Below, one piece after another: positions 9,070-18,025 of a DNA stretch of 64,000 bases. The stretch spans positions 100,503 to 164,502 of the forward strand of contig JBGAKC010000003.1 of NCBI GenBank assembly GCA_044224605.1. The letters are read 5' to 3'. The stretch comes from UBA7672 sp044224605 (lineage in GTDB: Bacteria > Pseudomonadota > Alphaproteobacteria > Caulobacterales > Hyphomonadaceae). Under the pieces are notes generated by a model that made no database searches, had not been told where the DNA came from, and worked only from the letters and a program-made list of their open reading frames with translations. The first letter of the stretch is position 1; each line of letters begins with the position of its first letter. A program made the position numbers and the translations under genes.

Positions 9070-9133
9070 GCGGTCCAGGTGATCCCGGGCCGCCCCTCGA
9101 CGAGGGCAGCGGTCCGAACCTGACAAAGAGATC

Positions 9134-9165
9134 AGGGGAGGCGGACCGCCTCCCCTTTCTTTTTG
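9134..9165 (+). terminator. Intrinsic terminator after rpmA
   Basis: Perfect 11-base arms AGGGGAGGCGG / CCGCCTCCCCT (9134-9156), effectively a hairpin, followed by the T-rich TTCTTTTT. It ends the rplU-rpmA unit. Confidence 0.85.
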
Positions 9166-9243
9166 CCCTCCCCTGACCAAGCCCGCGAAGGACGGGTCCA
9201 ACCGACCGGCAAAGCCGGGCGGCTCTGGAGAAAGGGGACGAAC

Positions 9244-9819
9244 ATGCAGACGATAACCACGCGAAGACTGAAGCTGCGCACCTACGAGCATACGGACGCC
9301 GCGCGCGTCGCTTACCTCGCCGGCGATTATGCGGTGGCGAAGATGTGCGGCCGGGTTCCGCACCCCTATCCGATCGCGGCGGCCTACAGCTTCTTCGACA
9401 TCCTCGAGAAGGGTCGCGAGAGCGGCAACGAGTACGCTTTCGCCGTGACGGTTCCGATCGACGGCGTGATCGGCGCGTGCGGCGTCAGCCGCGTCGGCAA
9501 GCCGGAAGGTGCGACGTGGGAACTCGGCTACTGGTTCGGCATGCCGTATTGGGGGCTGGGCTACGCCTCGGAAGCCGCGAGGGGCGTGATGGGCTGGGCG
9601 CAGGAAACGCTGGGCGCGAAAGTCTTCGCCGCCGGCCATTTCGCGGATAACCCGGCCTCCGGCAATGTCCTGCGCAAGCTGGGCTTTGTCCGCACCGGCT
9701 CGCAGGACCTGTTCGGTCTGGCCCGTCAGCGGACCTCCCCGGCTGAGCGTTATGTGTGGCCGGAAGGCGCAACGCCGGTTAGTTTGGCCGACCATCACGG
9801 CGCACACGCTCCACACTGA
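9244..9819 (+). CDS. GNAT family N-acetyltransferase (RimJ/RimL-like)
   Basis: The 191-residue product starts 'MQTITTRRLKLRTYEHTDA', the usual start of RimJ/RimL-type acetyltransferases. The acetyl-CoA-binding region is 'YWGLGYASEAARGVMGWAQ', followed by 'DNPASGNVLRKLGFVRTG'. I chose ATG 9244 because it has a good SD (AAAGGGG) and matches the family N-terminus; an upstream in-frame ATG at 9163 lies within the terminator tail. The target is unknown; ribosomal-protein N-termini or small amines are typical for the family. A second GNAT gene follows two bases after its stop. Confidence 0.88.
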   Translation: MQTITTRRLKLRTYEHTDAARVAYLAGDYAVAKMCGRVPHPYPIAAAYSFFDILEKGRESGNEYAFAVTVPIDGVIGACGVSRVGKPEGATWELGYWFGMPYWGLGYASEAARGVMGWAQETLGAKVFAAGHFADNPASGNVLRKLGFVRTGSQDLFGLARQRTSPAERYVWPEGATPVSLADHHGAHAPH

Positions 9820-9821
9820 CC

Positions 9822-10472
9822 ATGACCCGCCTGACCTTCCATCCGCTGACACCAGATCGCTGGGACGACTTCGTCGCTCTCTTCGAGACGGATTCAATCT
9901 GCCGGATGTGCTGGTGCGTACACCATCGCCTGCCCGCCGAAGTGCGTCGCGAGACCGATTCGAAATCGCGCAAGATCGCGATGGGTAGGATCGTGAAGAA
10001 GGGCCCTGCTCCCGGCCTTCTCGCCTATCGCGGCAAGGAGGCCGTCGGCTGGCTCGCCATTGCGCCGCGGCCGGCGACACCCGACTGGAACATCGGCCGC
10101 AAGGCTTCCGCTGCCGAACTGCCTGAGCATGCGGATGACGCGAGCATATGGGCAGCCACCTGCTTCTTCGTGCGCAAGGATGCGCGCGGGGAAGGCGTGA
10201 CCACCGCCCTGCTCGAAGCCGGAACCGCCTATGCGAAAAAGCATGGTGCGAAGAGCGTTGAAGCCTGCCCCATGGCGCACGAGGACCGGCGGTCGACGAC
10301 CGGTCTTTTCGTTGGGCCCAAGCGCGTGTTCGATCGCGCTGGTTTCGACACCGTGATCGAACGCAAGCCCGGTCGCCCGCTCATGCGCCTGGCTCTCCAG
10401 ACAAAAACCACCAAAAAGAAACCTGCGCCTGCCAAGAAGCCTGCGCCGAAGACGAAAGCGCGTGCGCGATGA
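9822..10472 (+). CDS. GNAT family N-acetyltransferase with Cys/Trp-rich N-terminus
   Basis: The 216-residue product has a GNAT core with 'ATCFFVRKDARGEGVTTALLEAG' as the CoA-binding motif and 'VFDRAGFDTV' near its end. The N-terminal 'CRMCWCVHH' motif is typical of a subgroup of uncharacterised GNATs. The C-terminus is a Lys/Ala/Pro-rich basic tail (from about residue 192), suggesting nucleic-acid or ribosome contact (inference). The stop overlaps the obgE start (ATGA), so it is translationally coupled to obgE. Confidence 0.85.
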   Translation: MTRLTFHPLTPDRWDDFVALFETDSICRMCWCVHHRLPAEVRRETDSKSRKIAMGRIVKKGPAPGLLAYRGKEAVGWLAIAPRPATPDWNIGRKASAAELPEHADDASIWAATCFFVRKDARGEGVTTALLEAGTAYAKKHGAKSVEACPMAHEDRRSTTGLFVGPKRVFDRAGFDTVIERKPGRPLMRLALQTKTTKKKPAPAKKPAPKTKARAR

Positions 10473-11533
10473 AGTTCCTCGACCAGTGCAAGGTCTATGT
10501 GCAGTCCGGCGCGGGAGGCGACGGCTGTGTCTCGTTCCGGCGCGAGAAGTTCATCCCGTTCGGCGGGCCCGACGGGGGCGATGGCGGCCGCGGCGGCGAC
10601 GTGATCGTCGAAGCGGTCGACGGCCTCAACACCCTGATCGATTACCGCTACCTGCAACACTACAAGGCCCAGCGCGGCACGCACGGCATGGGCGCCAACC
10701 GCACGGGTCCCGATGCGCCGACACTGGTGCTGAAAGTCCCGGTCGGCACGCAGGTGTTCGAGGAAGACCAGGAAACCTTGATCGCTGACCTCGACAAGCT
10801 TGGCGACAAGGTTCTGCTTGCGAAAGGCGGCTCCGGCGGCTGGGGCAACACGCGCTTCAAGTCATCGACCAACCAGGCGCCGCGCCGCTTCAACCCCGGC
10901 CATGAGGGCGAAGAGCGCTGGATCTGGCTGCGCCTCAAGCTCATCGCCGACGCCGGCCTGCTCGGCATGCCCAACGCCGGCAAGTCGACCTTCCTCGGCG
11001 CCGTCAGCGCCGCAAAGCCGAAAGTCGCCGACTATCCCTTCACCACGCTCGTGCCGAACCTCGGCGTCGTCTCGCTCGGCGTCGGCGCATCCTTCGTGCT
11101 CGCCGACATCCCCGGCCTCATCGAAGGCGCCGCTGAGGGCGCAGGCGTCGGAACGCGCTTCCTCGGCCACGTCGAACGCTGCGCCGTGCTGCTGCATCTC
11201 GTCGACGGCACGCAGGAAGATGTCGCCGAAGCCTATCGCGTCGTGCGCGGCGAGCTTGAAAAATATGGCGGCGGCCTCGCGGACAAACCCGAGATCGTCG
11301 CCCTCAACAAGATCGATGCGCTGACCAAGGAAGAGATCAGCGAGAAAGCCAGGCAGCTGAAAAAGGCCTGCAAGTCCACGCCGCTTCGCATCTCAGGCGC
11401 AACCGGCAAGGGCGTGCCCGAGACGATCCAGAAGCTCTACGAAATCATCTCCGAAGACCGCCGCGAACGCCGCGAGGCGCAGGCCAAGGCCGAGATGACG
11501 CCCGAGGAGAAAGAAGAAGGCTGGCAGCCGTGA
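10469..11533 (+). CDS. obgE: GTPase Obg/CgtA, ribosome assembly factor
   Basis: The 354-residue product has the glycine-rich Obg domain (residues 1-158, 'QSGAGGDGCVSFRREK') and then the GTPase domain with G1 'GMPNAGKST', G2 'YPFTTLVPNLGV', G3 'DIPGLIEGA' and G4 'NKID'. It binds the 50S subunit late in assembly and links growth to (p)ppGpp. The protein ends soon after the G domain ('EEKEEGWQP'), without the long C-terminal extension of some relatives. ATG overlaps the upstream GNAT stop, and its own stop overlaps the GTG start of proB. Confidence 0.96.
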   Translation: MKFLDQCKVYVQSGAGGDGCVSFRREKFIPFGGPDGGDGGRGGDVIVEAVDGLNTLIDYRYLQHYKAQRGTHGMGANRTGPDAPTLVLKVPVGTQVFEEDQETLIADLDKLGDKVLLAKGGSGGWGNTRFKSSTNQAPRRFNPGHEGEERWIWLRLKLIADAGLLGMPNAGKSTFLGAVSAAKPKVADYPFTTLVPNLGVVSLGVGASFVLADIPGLIEGAAEGAGVGTRFLGHVERCAVLLHLVDGTQEDVAEAYRVVRGELEKYGGGLADKPEIVALNKIDALTKEEISEKARQLKKACKSTPLRISGATGKGVPETIQKLYEIISEDRRERREAQAKAEMTPEEKEEGWQP

Positions 11534-12663
11534 CCTCGCCCTTCGCCTCCGCCCGCCGGATCGTCATCAAGGTCGGCTCATCGCTTCTGATCGCCCAGGA
11601 GACAGGCCAGCCGCATGCCGCACGCTTTGCCGCGCTCGCCGCCGACGCCGCGAAGCTCCGCGCAGAAGGCAAGTCGATCGTCATCGTTTCCTCCGGCGCC
11701 GTCGCGCTTGGCCGCCGCGCGCTCGGCCTGAAACCCGGCAAGCTGCGTCTCGAGGAAAAGCAGGCCGCCGCCGCTGCCGGCCAACCCCGCCTGATGCGCG
11801 CCTGGGAAGACGCCCTGGCGAAACACAACGCGCCCGTAGCCCAAGCTCTGCTGACCTTCGACGATACCGAGCGCCGGCGCCGCTGGCTCAATGCCCGCGC
11901 CACTCTGGAGACGCTGCTCGAGCGCGGCGCGATTCCGATCGTCAATGAGAACGACACCGTCGCCACCGAAGAGATCCGCTACGGCGACAACGATCGCCTC
12001 GCCGCCCGTGTCGCCCAGATGCTCGGCGCCGACGTGCTCATCCTCCTCTCCGACATTGACGGCCTCTACGACGCCGACCCGCGCTCCAATCCCGGCGCGA
12101 AGCACATCCCCGAAGTCCGCAAGCTGACGCCGGAGATCATCGCCATGGCCGGCGGCGCCAACATGTCGGCAGGCGTCGGCTCCGGCGGCATGGCGACAAA
12201 ACTCGACGCCGCCCGCATCGCGCTCACCGCAGGTTGCTCCACCCTCATCACGCTCGGCACGAACACCACAGCCGACGCCGGCCCCATCACCGCCCACGCA
12301 GGCGGCACGCGCGGCACCTGGTTCCTTACCGACATCTCGCCCGAAACCGCGCGCAAGCAATGGCTCGCCGGCGCCCTCCGCCCCACCGGCTCGGTCCGCG
12401 TAGACGCAGGCGCAGCCAAAGCGCTCAAATCCGGAAAATCGCTCCTCGCCGCTGGCGTCACCGCCGTCGCCGGCCGCTTCGAGCGCGGCGATGCGGTCGA
12501 TGTCATCGATCCAGACGGCGCCACCATCGCGCGCGGCGTCTCGGCCTATTCTTCGGAAGACGCGGCCAAGTTGATCGGCCGCAAGTCGGACGAGTTCGAA
12601 GCCATCCTCGGCTATCGCGGCCGCCCCGCGCTCATCCACGTCGACGACATGGTGCTGATCTAG
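11530..12663 (+). CDS. proB: Glutamate 5-kinase, GTG start
   Basis: The 377-residue product catalyses ATP-dependent phosphorylation of glutamate, the first step of proline synthesis. The amino-acid kinase domain has 'IKVGSSLL', 'IVSSGAVALGRR', 'IPIVNENDTV' and 'GVGSGGMATKLDAA'; a C-terminal PUA domain covers about residues 280-365. GTG at 11530 overlaps the obgE stop (GTGA), and the sequence begins directly with the kinase. proA lies 1.6 kb downstream, separated by an acetyltransferase and a divergent SDR/HxlR pair. Confidence 0.95.
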   Translation: MTSPFASARRIVIKVGSSLLIAQETGQPHAARFAALAADAAKLRAEGKSIVIVSSGAVALGRRALGLKPGKLRLEEKQAAAAAGQPRLMRAWEDALAKHNAPVAQALLTFDDTERRRRWLNARATLETLLERGAIPIVNENDTVATEEIRYGDNDRLAARVAQMLGADVLILLSDIDGLYDADPRSNPGAKHIPEVRKLTPEIIAMAGGANMSAGVGSGGMATKLDAARIALTAGCSTLITLGTNTTADAGPITAHAGGTRGTWFLTDISPETARKQWLAGALRPTGSVRVDAGAAKALKSGKSLLAAGVTAVAGRFERGDAVDVIDPDGATIARGVSAYSSEDAAKLIGRKSDEFEAILGYRGRPALIHVDDMVLI

Positions 12664-12932
12664 GCGACGAGATCGCGATACTGTTTCGACCCACGCAGCC
12701 AGCCCGCCGCATAGCCGCATACAGGCACGATGCGCCAGTTGTTGCGCCTCGCCTCCTCGGCCACGAGCGTCATCAGGCGTCCAGCCGCTCCCGTCCCGCG
12801 CAGCGCCAGCGGCGCCTCGACCCACAGGATCGTCAGCACACCGGCTTCCTTGCGATAACGCGCGAAAGACGTGTAGCCGTTCTCGTCCATCTCGTACTGG
12901 CCAGCGGCGGTATTGTCGCGAAGATCGCTCAT
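12660..12932 (-). CDS. Small GNAT-like acetyltransferase (COG2388/YjdJ type)
   Basis: The 90-residue product fits the short single-domain acetyltransferases of COG2388, with 'YEMDENGYTSFARYRKEAGVLTILWVEAP', the CoA-loop 'LRGTGAAGRLM', and the C-terminal 'PVCGYAAGWLRGSKQY', in which Cys and Tyr are family-conserved. It converges on proB and their stop codons overlap by four bases, so there is no room for a terminator between them. Function in the cell is unknown. Confidence 0.85.
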   Translation of the reverse strand: MSDLRDNTAAGQYEMDENGYTSFARYRKEAGVLTILWVEAPLALRGTGAAGRLMTLVAEEARRNNWRIVPVCGYAAGWLRGSKQYRDLVA

Positions 12933-12993
12933 CAGAAACTCCCGCCCGATCCCACTTAGAGCGGAACGGGGCCAAGATCGAGCGGTTTCAGGT

Positions 12994-13812
12994 TCAGGCG
13001 GCCCGGTCAGCCGCCTGCCCGACCTTCAGGCCATAGCGCTCCGCCGGCGCATTGCGCGACAGGTTCGGCAGCAGCCTGAGGCGGGCCGCCTCGTAGGCTT
13101 GCCAGTCCGCCACGTCCGGCAGCGCGGGAATGGTCACCACCTCGCCCGCGTCATACCCGGCCAGCGCCGCATCCACCATATCATGCACGTCCATGAGGAT
13201 TGCCGGATCGAGCGTCTCGATGCTGCGGCCCGAACGATGCCAGATTTCCGTCCGCGTCGCGCCCGGCAACACAGCCTGCACGCGCAGGCCCTGGGCGGCG
13301 CCTTCGCCCTGCAAAGCCTGGCTGAAGTTCAGGAGGAAAGCCTTGGAGCCGCCATAGACCCCGCCGCCGATCTCATGCGCGATGCCCAGCACCGACGCGA
13401 TGTTGATGATCGACCCGCCGCCGCGTTTCACGAAGGCGTTGGCCGCCACGATGCCCAGCCGCGTCGCCGCTGTCACATTGAGGTCGATCACTTTCTGGAA
13501 GTCGTCCGCTGTCGATCCGATGATCGGTTTCGATACGGCCATCCCGGCATTGTTCACCAGCACGCCGACATGCGGATCATTGGCGATCAGCTGTTCAATG
13601 CGCTCCAGCTCGGAGAGGTTGGTCAGGTCGGCCGCCTCGACGGCGACGTTGACGCCATGGAGCTCCCACAGCCTGTTGGCCAGGTTCTCGAGCCGCTGGA
13701 AGTCCCGCGCGACCAGGATGAGATTATGTCCCCGTTTCGCAAACCGGTCCGCATAAACCGCACCGATCCCGGTGGAAGCGCCTGTAATCAGGACGGTGTC
13801 TTTGGTGCTCAT
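12994..13812 (-). CDS. SDR family NAD(P)-dependent oxidoreductase
   Basis: The 272-residue product is a classical short-chain dehydrogenase: nucleotide-binding 'ITGASTGIGAVYADRFAKRG', structural 'LVNNAGMA', and a catalytic Ser ('INIASVLG') with 'YGGSK' as the Tyr-x-x-x-Lys pair. I start it at ATG 13812 because a strong SD (AAAAGGGGG) lies just upstream and the family N-terminus begins there. It is transcribed divergently from an HxlR regulator; a palindrome between the two genes suggests that regulator controls it. Substrate not predictable. Confidence 0.92.
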   Translation of the reverse strand: MSTKDTVLITGASTGIGAVYADRFAKRGHNLILVARDFQRLENLANRLWELHGVNVAVEAADLTNLSELERIEQLIANDPHVGVLVNNAGMAVSKPIIGSTADDFQKVIDLNVTAATRLGIVAANAFVKRGGGSIINIASVLGIAHEIGGGVYGGSKAFLLNFSQALQGEGAAQGLRVQAVLPGATRTEIWHRSGRSIETLDPAILMDVHDMVDAALAGYDAGEVVTIPALPDVADWQAYEAARLRLLPNLSRNAPAERYGLKVGQAADRAA

Positions 13813-13867
13813 GGCTGAAATCCCCCTTTTCGGCAGGTCTGCCGTTGCAGGGGAGGTCGGGACGTTA

Positions 13868-13882
13868 CTTGCATGATGCAAG
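13868..13882. promoter_or_regulatory. Candidate HxlR operator between SDR and HxlR genes
   Basis: CTTGCAT-G-ATGCAAG, seven-base perfect arms around one central base, lies midway between the divergent starts at 13812 and 13905. HxlR regulators bind as dimers to palindromic sites in such divergent intergenic regions. Confidence 0.6.
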
Positions 13883-13904
13883 CTACATCGCCATATGCTT
13901 CCTC

Positions 13905-14270
13905 ATGAGAAGGAAGAGTTTTGCTGAAGACGCCTGCCCCGTCGCCCGCACGCTGGACCGCGTCGGGGACCCCTGGAGCATGCTGATCCTGCGCGACGCG
14001 GGCTTTGGCTCCACGCGTTTCGACCAGTTCCAGGAAAGTCTCGGCATCGCCCCCAACATGCTGTCCCGCAGGCTGGAATCGCTCCTCGAGGCCGGAATGC
14101 TGGAACGCCGCGCCTACTCGGAGCGCCCCGTGCGGTACGAATATCTCCTCACCGACCGCGGCCGGGATTTTCATCCCGTGCTCGACGCGTTCAAGGCATT
14201 CGGCGAGCATCACTATCCGAAGGCCCAACCTGCTAAGGCGAAGAAGCTTTCCCGCGCGTCGAAGCGTTGA
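13905..14270 (+). CDS. HxlR family transcriptional regulator
   Basis: The 121-residue winged-helix protein has the HxlR signatures 'CPVARTLDRVGDPWSMLILRDA', 'FDQFQESLGIAPNMLSRRLESLLEAGML' and 'VRYEYLLTDRGRDFHPVL'. The Cys after the N-terminus is the residue that senses thiol-reactive compounds in some family members. ATG 13905 is used because an upstream ATG at 13845 would run through the operator-like palindrome. It is divergent from the SDR gene, its likely target (inference), and 13 bases upstream of proA, which may be co-transcribed. Confidence 0.9.
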   Translation: MRRKSFAEDACPVARTLDRVGDPWSMLILRDAGFGSTRFDQFQESLGIAPNMLSRRLESLLEAGMLERRAYSERPVRYEYLLTDRGRDFHPVLDAFKAFGEHHYPKAQPAKAKKLSRASKR

Positions 14271-14283
14271 TAGTAACCCGCCC

Positions 14284-15573
14284 ATGACGATCCAGCTTCC
14301 CCTCGCCGCCCACGACGCGGGCCTTGCCGGCATCATGCTGGCCATGGGCGAAGCCGCGCGCGCCGCCTCCGCCGAAGTCGCGAAAGCCGGCCCGGAGAAA
14401 CGATCCGCTGCGTTGAAGGCGATGGCCGCGCGTATCCGCGCCGCCGCGCCGCATATCCTTTCCGCCAACGCTGAAGACATGGCCGCCGCCAACGCCAAGG
14501 GTATCAGCGGCGCGATGCTCGACCGCCTCGAACTGACGCCCGCCCGCATCGAGGCGATGGCGAAAGGCGTTGAAGACGTCGCCGCCCTGCCCGATCCCGC
14601 CGGCACAGTGCTCGCTAGCTGGACCCGCCCCAACGGCCTCGAGATCAGCCGCGTACGCGGCCCCATCGGCGTCATCGGCATCATCTACGAAAGCCGCCCC
14701 AACGTGACGGCAGACGCCGGCGCCCTCTGCCTGCGCGCCGCCAACGCCGTGATCTTGCGCGGCGGCTCGGAAAGCCTCAAATCCTCGCGCGTCATCGCCG
14801 ACGCCCTGCGCGCCGGCCTCGCCGACGCCGGTCTTCCCGCCAACGCCATCCAACTGGTCCAGACGCCGGATCGCGCTGCCGTCGGTCACATCCTCTCCGG
14901 CCTCAACGGCAGGCTCGACGTCGTCGTCCCGCGCGGCGGCAAGTCGCTCGTCGCCCGCGTGCAGGATGAGGCGCGTGTGCCGGTGATTGGCCACCTCGAA
15001 GGCCTTTGCCACACCTACATTCACGCGAAGGCGGACCCGGCCAAGGCCGAAGCCATCATCGTCAACGCCAAGATGCGCCGCGTCGGCGTTTGCGGCTCGA
15101 CCGAGACGATGCTGATCGACGCCGCGATCGCGCCCACGCTCCTGCCCCGCCTGGCGAAGGCCCTCGAAACCGCTGGCTGCGAACTGCGCGGCGACGAACG
15201 TGCTCGCGCCATCCATCCAATGAAGGTAGCGACGGTTGAAGACTGGACCACCGAATACCTCGCCCCGATCTTGTCCATCGCCGTTGTCGACAACATCGAC
15301 GGGGCGATGGCGCACATCGCGCGCTACGGATCGCAGCATACCGAGAGCATCATCACCGAAGACAATTCGGCAGCGGAACGATTCCTCCGCGAAGTCGACA
15401 GCGCCATCGTCATGCACAACGCCTCGACGCAATTCGCTGACGGCGCCGAGTTCGGCATGGGCGCCGAGATCGGCATCGCCACCGGCCGCCTTCACGCGCG
15501 TGGGCCCGTCGGCGCGGAACAACTGACGATTTTCAAGTATGTCGTCCGCGGCGAAGGCCAGATCCGCCCCTGA
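14284..15573 (+). CDS. proA: Glutamate-5-semialdehyde dehydrogenase (gamma-glutamyl phosphate reductase)
   Basis: The 429-residue product catalyses the second step of proline synthesis, reducing gamma-glutamyl phosphate with NADPH. It is an aldehyde-dehydrogenase-fold enzyme with 'VIGIIYESRPNVTADAGALCLRAANAVILRGGSE', 'PRGGKSLV' and 'RRVGVCGSTETML', where the Cys is the expected catalytic nucleophile. The C-terminus carries the usual 'ARGPVGAEQLTIFKYVVRGEGQIRP'. It starts 13 bases after the HxlR gene; separation from proB by unrelated genes indicates an insertion into an older proB-proA arrangement. Confidence 0.95.
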   Translation: MTIQLPLAAHDAGLAGIMLAMGEAARAASAEVAKAGPEKRSAALKAMAARIRAAAPHILSANAEDMAAANAKGISGAMLDRLELTPARIEAMAKGVEDVAALPDPAGTVLASWTRPNGLEISRVRGPIGVIGIIYESRPNVTADAGALCLRAANAVILRGGSESLKSSRVIADALRAGLADAGLPANAIQLVQTPDRAAVGHILSGLNGRLDVVVPRGGKSLVARVQDEARVPVIGHLEGLCHTYIHAKADPAKAEAIIVNAKMRRVGVCGSTETMLIDAAIAPTLLPRLAKALETAGCELRGDERARAIHPMKVATVEDWTTEYLAPILSIAVVDNIDGAMAHIARYGSQHTESIITEDNSAAERFLREVDSAIVMHNASTQFADGAEFGMGAEIGIATGRLHARGPVGAEQLTIFKYVVRGEGQIRP

Positions 15574-15743
15574 CCTGTGCAAATCAAGCGGGGCAGAATC
15601 TGCCCAGTTGCGGCTCTTTCGCAGAAGGTCTCTGCTGTTCTGTCGGAATGGTAATTTTCCCGCCACAGAACCGCCCCGTTAGACTCCCCGAATAAGAACA
15701 GGGTGACGTACGGGGTCGGGCATACGCAGCTGAAGGGCTTGCT

Positions 15744-17366
15744 GTGGAACAACCAGTAGATCCCGCGACGGGCCTCCCGTCGTCAGGCGCCGCTGTTGAT
15801 GGCGGCTCTTTTCTTGGAATTCCCTATGGCTGGCCGCTCGTTGTGTCTGCGATCGGCCTCATCCTCCTGATGTGGATGGCGCGCGAGCCGTTGCGCCGCG
15901 TACTCTGGCAGGTCTTCTTCATTACCGGACGCATGTTCGCACGCTGGGGCCTCTGGCTCGGCGAGCACGGGCGCAACGCCCGCGCCACCTGCAACGAAAA
16001 GATCGCCTCGCACCGCGCCGACGAGCTGCAGGATCAGATGCTGATGCTGGAAGACCGCATCGGCAGCCGCGCCGAGAAGCTTCCGAAGGAAACCGGCCCG
16101 ATCATCGCGCGTCTCGATAAGAGTACGCACGCCCTCGCCACCACCGCCAACAACCTCGCCGACATCAATGTGGAAGACGCCGCAGAGCGCGCCTTCCGCG
16201 CCGCGATGCCGTCGATCGAAGGCGGCCGCAACCTCTCGAAGCTCGAGCGCAACATCGCGCAGAACACAGCCAAGGCGATGGGCGAACGTCTCACGCCCGT
16301 GCGCCCCGCCCTCACCATGCTCAAAACGGAAGCCCCGCGCCTCCGCACCGTCGCCGAACAACTCTCCAAGGTGAACCTGGAATTCGACCAGAACGCCGAC
16401 AAGGTGAACAAGGCTTTCACCGAGTTCGAGGAGATCGTGAAGTCGGAAGACCGCACGAAGGTCGCCGCCAAGGCGTCGATCCTCATCCCCTGGCTCATCG
16501 CCGTGCTGATCACCGGCATCGCGCTGGCCGGCGTGTTCCTCAACTTCTTCCTGATCGAACGCCCGATGTCCGAGATCGTCGGCGAGGGCGCGCGCATCGC
16601 CGGCGTCGGCTTGCCCGCGTTCGCGGCGATCATCGTGATCTTCCTCGAGTTCGTGACCGGCGTGATCCTGATGGACTCGGCCGGCTTCACCAAGCTGATC
16701 CCGGCCTTCCACTCGATGTCGCTGGGCGCTCGCCGCGTGATGTTCATCGTGGCGTTGAGCTTCCTTGCCGCCTTCTCGGTGCTCGAAGCCACGCTGGCGA
16801 TCGTGCGCGAGCAGATCATCGAACAGCAGCAGGAAACACAGGACCTCGCCAACCGCGCCCTGTTCTCCTCGCCACTGGCCGCCCCGGCCCCTGTGCCGGA
16901 AGCCGCCGCTCCGGCCGCGCCTGCCGACCAGACCAACCCGCGCGAACGGGGCATGCAGCTTGCGGTGATCGCTCAGATCATCCTCGCCGTGCTGATCCCC
17001 TGGCTGCTCGCCGCCGCCGCACTGCCGCTCGAGAGCATCGTGCGCAACTCGGTCTTCATCGTCTCGATCGCGACGAGCTACGCAATGCTGCTGGTCGCCT
17101 TCATCTTCAAGACGATCGGGATGGCGCTCAAGAATATCGGTCTCTTCGTGCTGTCGGTTTATGACCTGATCATCTTCGCCCCGCTCTGGATCGAGCGGCG
17201 TGTCAAGGGAACGGCGAAGAACCGCAGCGGCGGAGGTTCGCGCAACAGGAACGACGAGGATGACGACGACCTCTTCGTCCTGGACAAGAAGTCGACGCAG
17301 AAGCCGGAACAGCCGCCGAAGCGTGAGCGCGACAAGAACAAGGAACGGGAGCTGCAGCAGGCATGA
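15744..17366 (+). CDS. Multi-pass membrane protein with coiled-coil region, unknown function
   Basis: The 540-residue product starts at GTG 15744 behind a GAAGGG SD. Membrane segments are visible near residues 27-45, 242-265, 284-305, 326-345, 402-425 and 435-460. Between the first and second lies a long charged, heptad-like region (about 70-235) that probably forms coiled coil, and after segment four an Ala/Pro linker. The C-terminus is very charged (Asp-rich then Lys/Arg-rich). I do not recognise a family. Its stop overlaps the next gene (ATGA), which encodes a VWA-like lipoprotein, so the two products probably work together at the inner membrane. Confidence 0.8.
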   Translation: MEQPVDPATGLPSSGAAVDGGSFLGIPYGWPLVVSAIGLILLMWMAREPLRRVLWQVFFITGRMFARWGLWLGEHGRNARATCNEKIASHRADELQDQMLMLEDRIGSRAEKLPKETGPIIARLDKSTHALATTANNLADINVEDAAERAFRAAMPSIEGGRNLSKLERNIAQNTAKAMGERLTPVRPALTMLKTEAPRLRTVAEQLSKVNLEFDQNADKVNKAFTEFEEIVKSEDRTKVAAKASILIPWLIAVLITGIALAGVFLNFFLIERPMSEIVGEGARIAGVGLPAFAAIIVIFLEFVTGVILMDSAGFTKLIPAFHSMSLGARRVMFIVALSFLAAFSVLEATLAIVREQIIEQQQETQDLANRALFSSPLAAPAPVPEAAAPAAPADQTNPRERGMQLAVIAQIILAVLIPWLLAAAALPLESIVRNSVFIVSIATSYAMLLVAFIFKTIGMALKNIGLFVLSVYDLIIFAPLWIERRVKGTAKNRSGGGSRNRNDEDDDDLFVLDKKSTQKPEQPPKRERDKNKERELQQA

Positions 17367-18025
17367 TCGCCAGGTCTCTGTTGGGGGCGGCGTGTGCGGC
17401 CGCGATCGCGGTCCTTTGCGCCTGCGGGCTCGTCACATCGACCAGCCGTTCCGTCTTCATGGTGTTCGATGTCTCCGGCACCTATGTGAAGGCCGTCCCG
17501 GACGCCACGAAATACGCCAACCTCACCATCGCCGAGCTCCAGCCCGGCGACTGGGTCGGCGCCAGCCAGATCAGCGCCTGCTCCTTCTCCGAGAAGGAGA
17601 TCTTCATGCAGCGCCAGCTTCCCCAGACGCCCAGCCTCGCCACCACGGTCAAGCGCGAACTGTTCACCCAGCTCCAGAACTATGCCGGCCAGGTGAAGTC
17701 CGCGAAATACACCGACATACGCGGCGCCCTCGTCCAGGCCGCCTTCGAACTGAAGCAGCGCACCGAGAACGCGCGCTACATCATCCTGTTCTCGGACATG
17801 CTCGAGGACTATGGGAAGAACTGCGACACGTCGAAGACCAAGCTCGATCTCACGGGCATCCACGTCATCGCCGCCAACGTCATCAAGTCGGATCCGGCCA
17901 ACCCGGACAAGTATTTCGACACGCTGAAAAAGTGGGAGGCGACCGTCGTGGCCGCTGGCGGAACCTGGTCGCTTGTGTCATCGCCTGACCAGCTGCCCAA
18001 GCTGGTCACGGAGGGAACGACTTGA
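17363..18025 (+). CDS. VWA-like lipoprotein
   Basis: The 220-residue product has a lipoprotein signal ending in 'VLCAC-G'. The mature domain looks like a von Willebrand A fold: 'FMVFDVSGTY' at the first strand (a MIDAS-like D-x-S with the second Ser changed to Thr), 'YTDIRGAL' at the MIDAS Thr position, and 'YIILFSDMLED' at the third loop. Metal binding is therefore plausible but not certain. It is translationally coupled on both sides (ATGA with the membrane protein, TTGA with the next lipoprotein), implying a three-component envelope complex. Confidence 0.75.
   Translation: MIARSLLGAACAAAIAVLCACGLVTSTSRSVFMVFDVSGTYVKAVPDATKYANLTIAELQPGDWVGASQISACSFSEKEIFMQRQLPQTPSLATTVKRELFTQLQNYAGQVKSAKYTDIRGALVQAAFELKQRTENARYIILFSDMLEDYGKNCDTSKTKLDLTGIHVIAANVIKSDPANPDKYFDTLKKWEATVVAAGGTWSLVSSPDQLPKLVTEGTT

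Noticed and set aside
11578..12975. 465-codon minus-strand frame over proB.
   Set aside because: Antisense to an unmistakable glutamate kinase.
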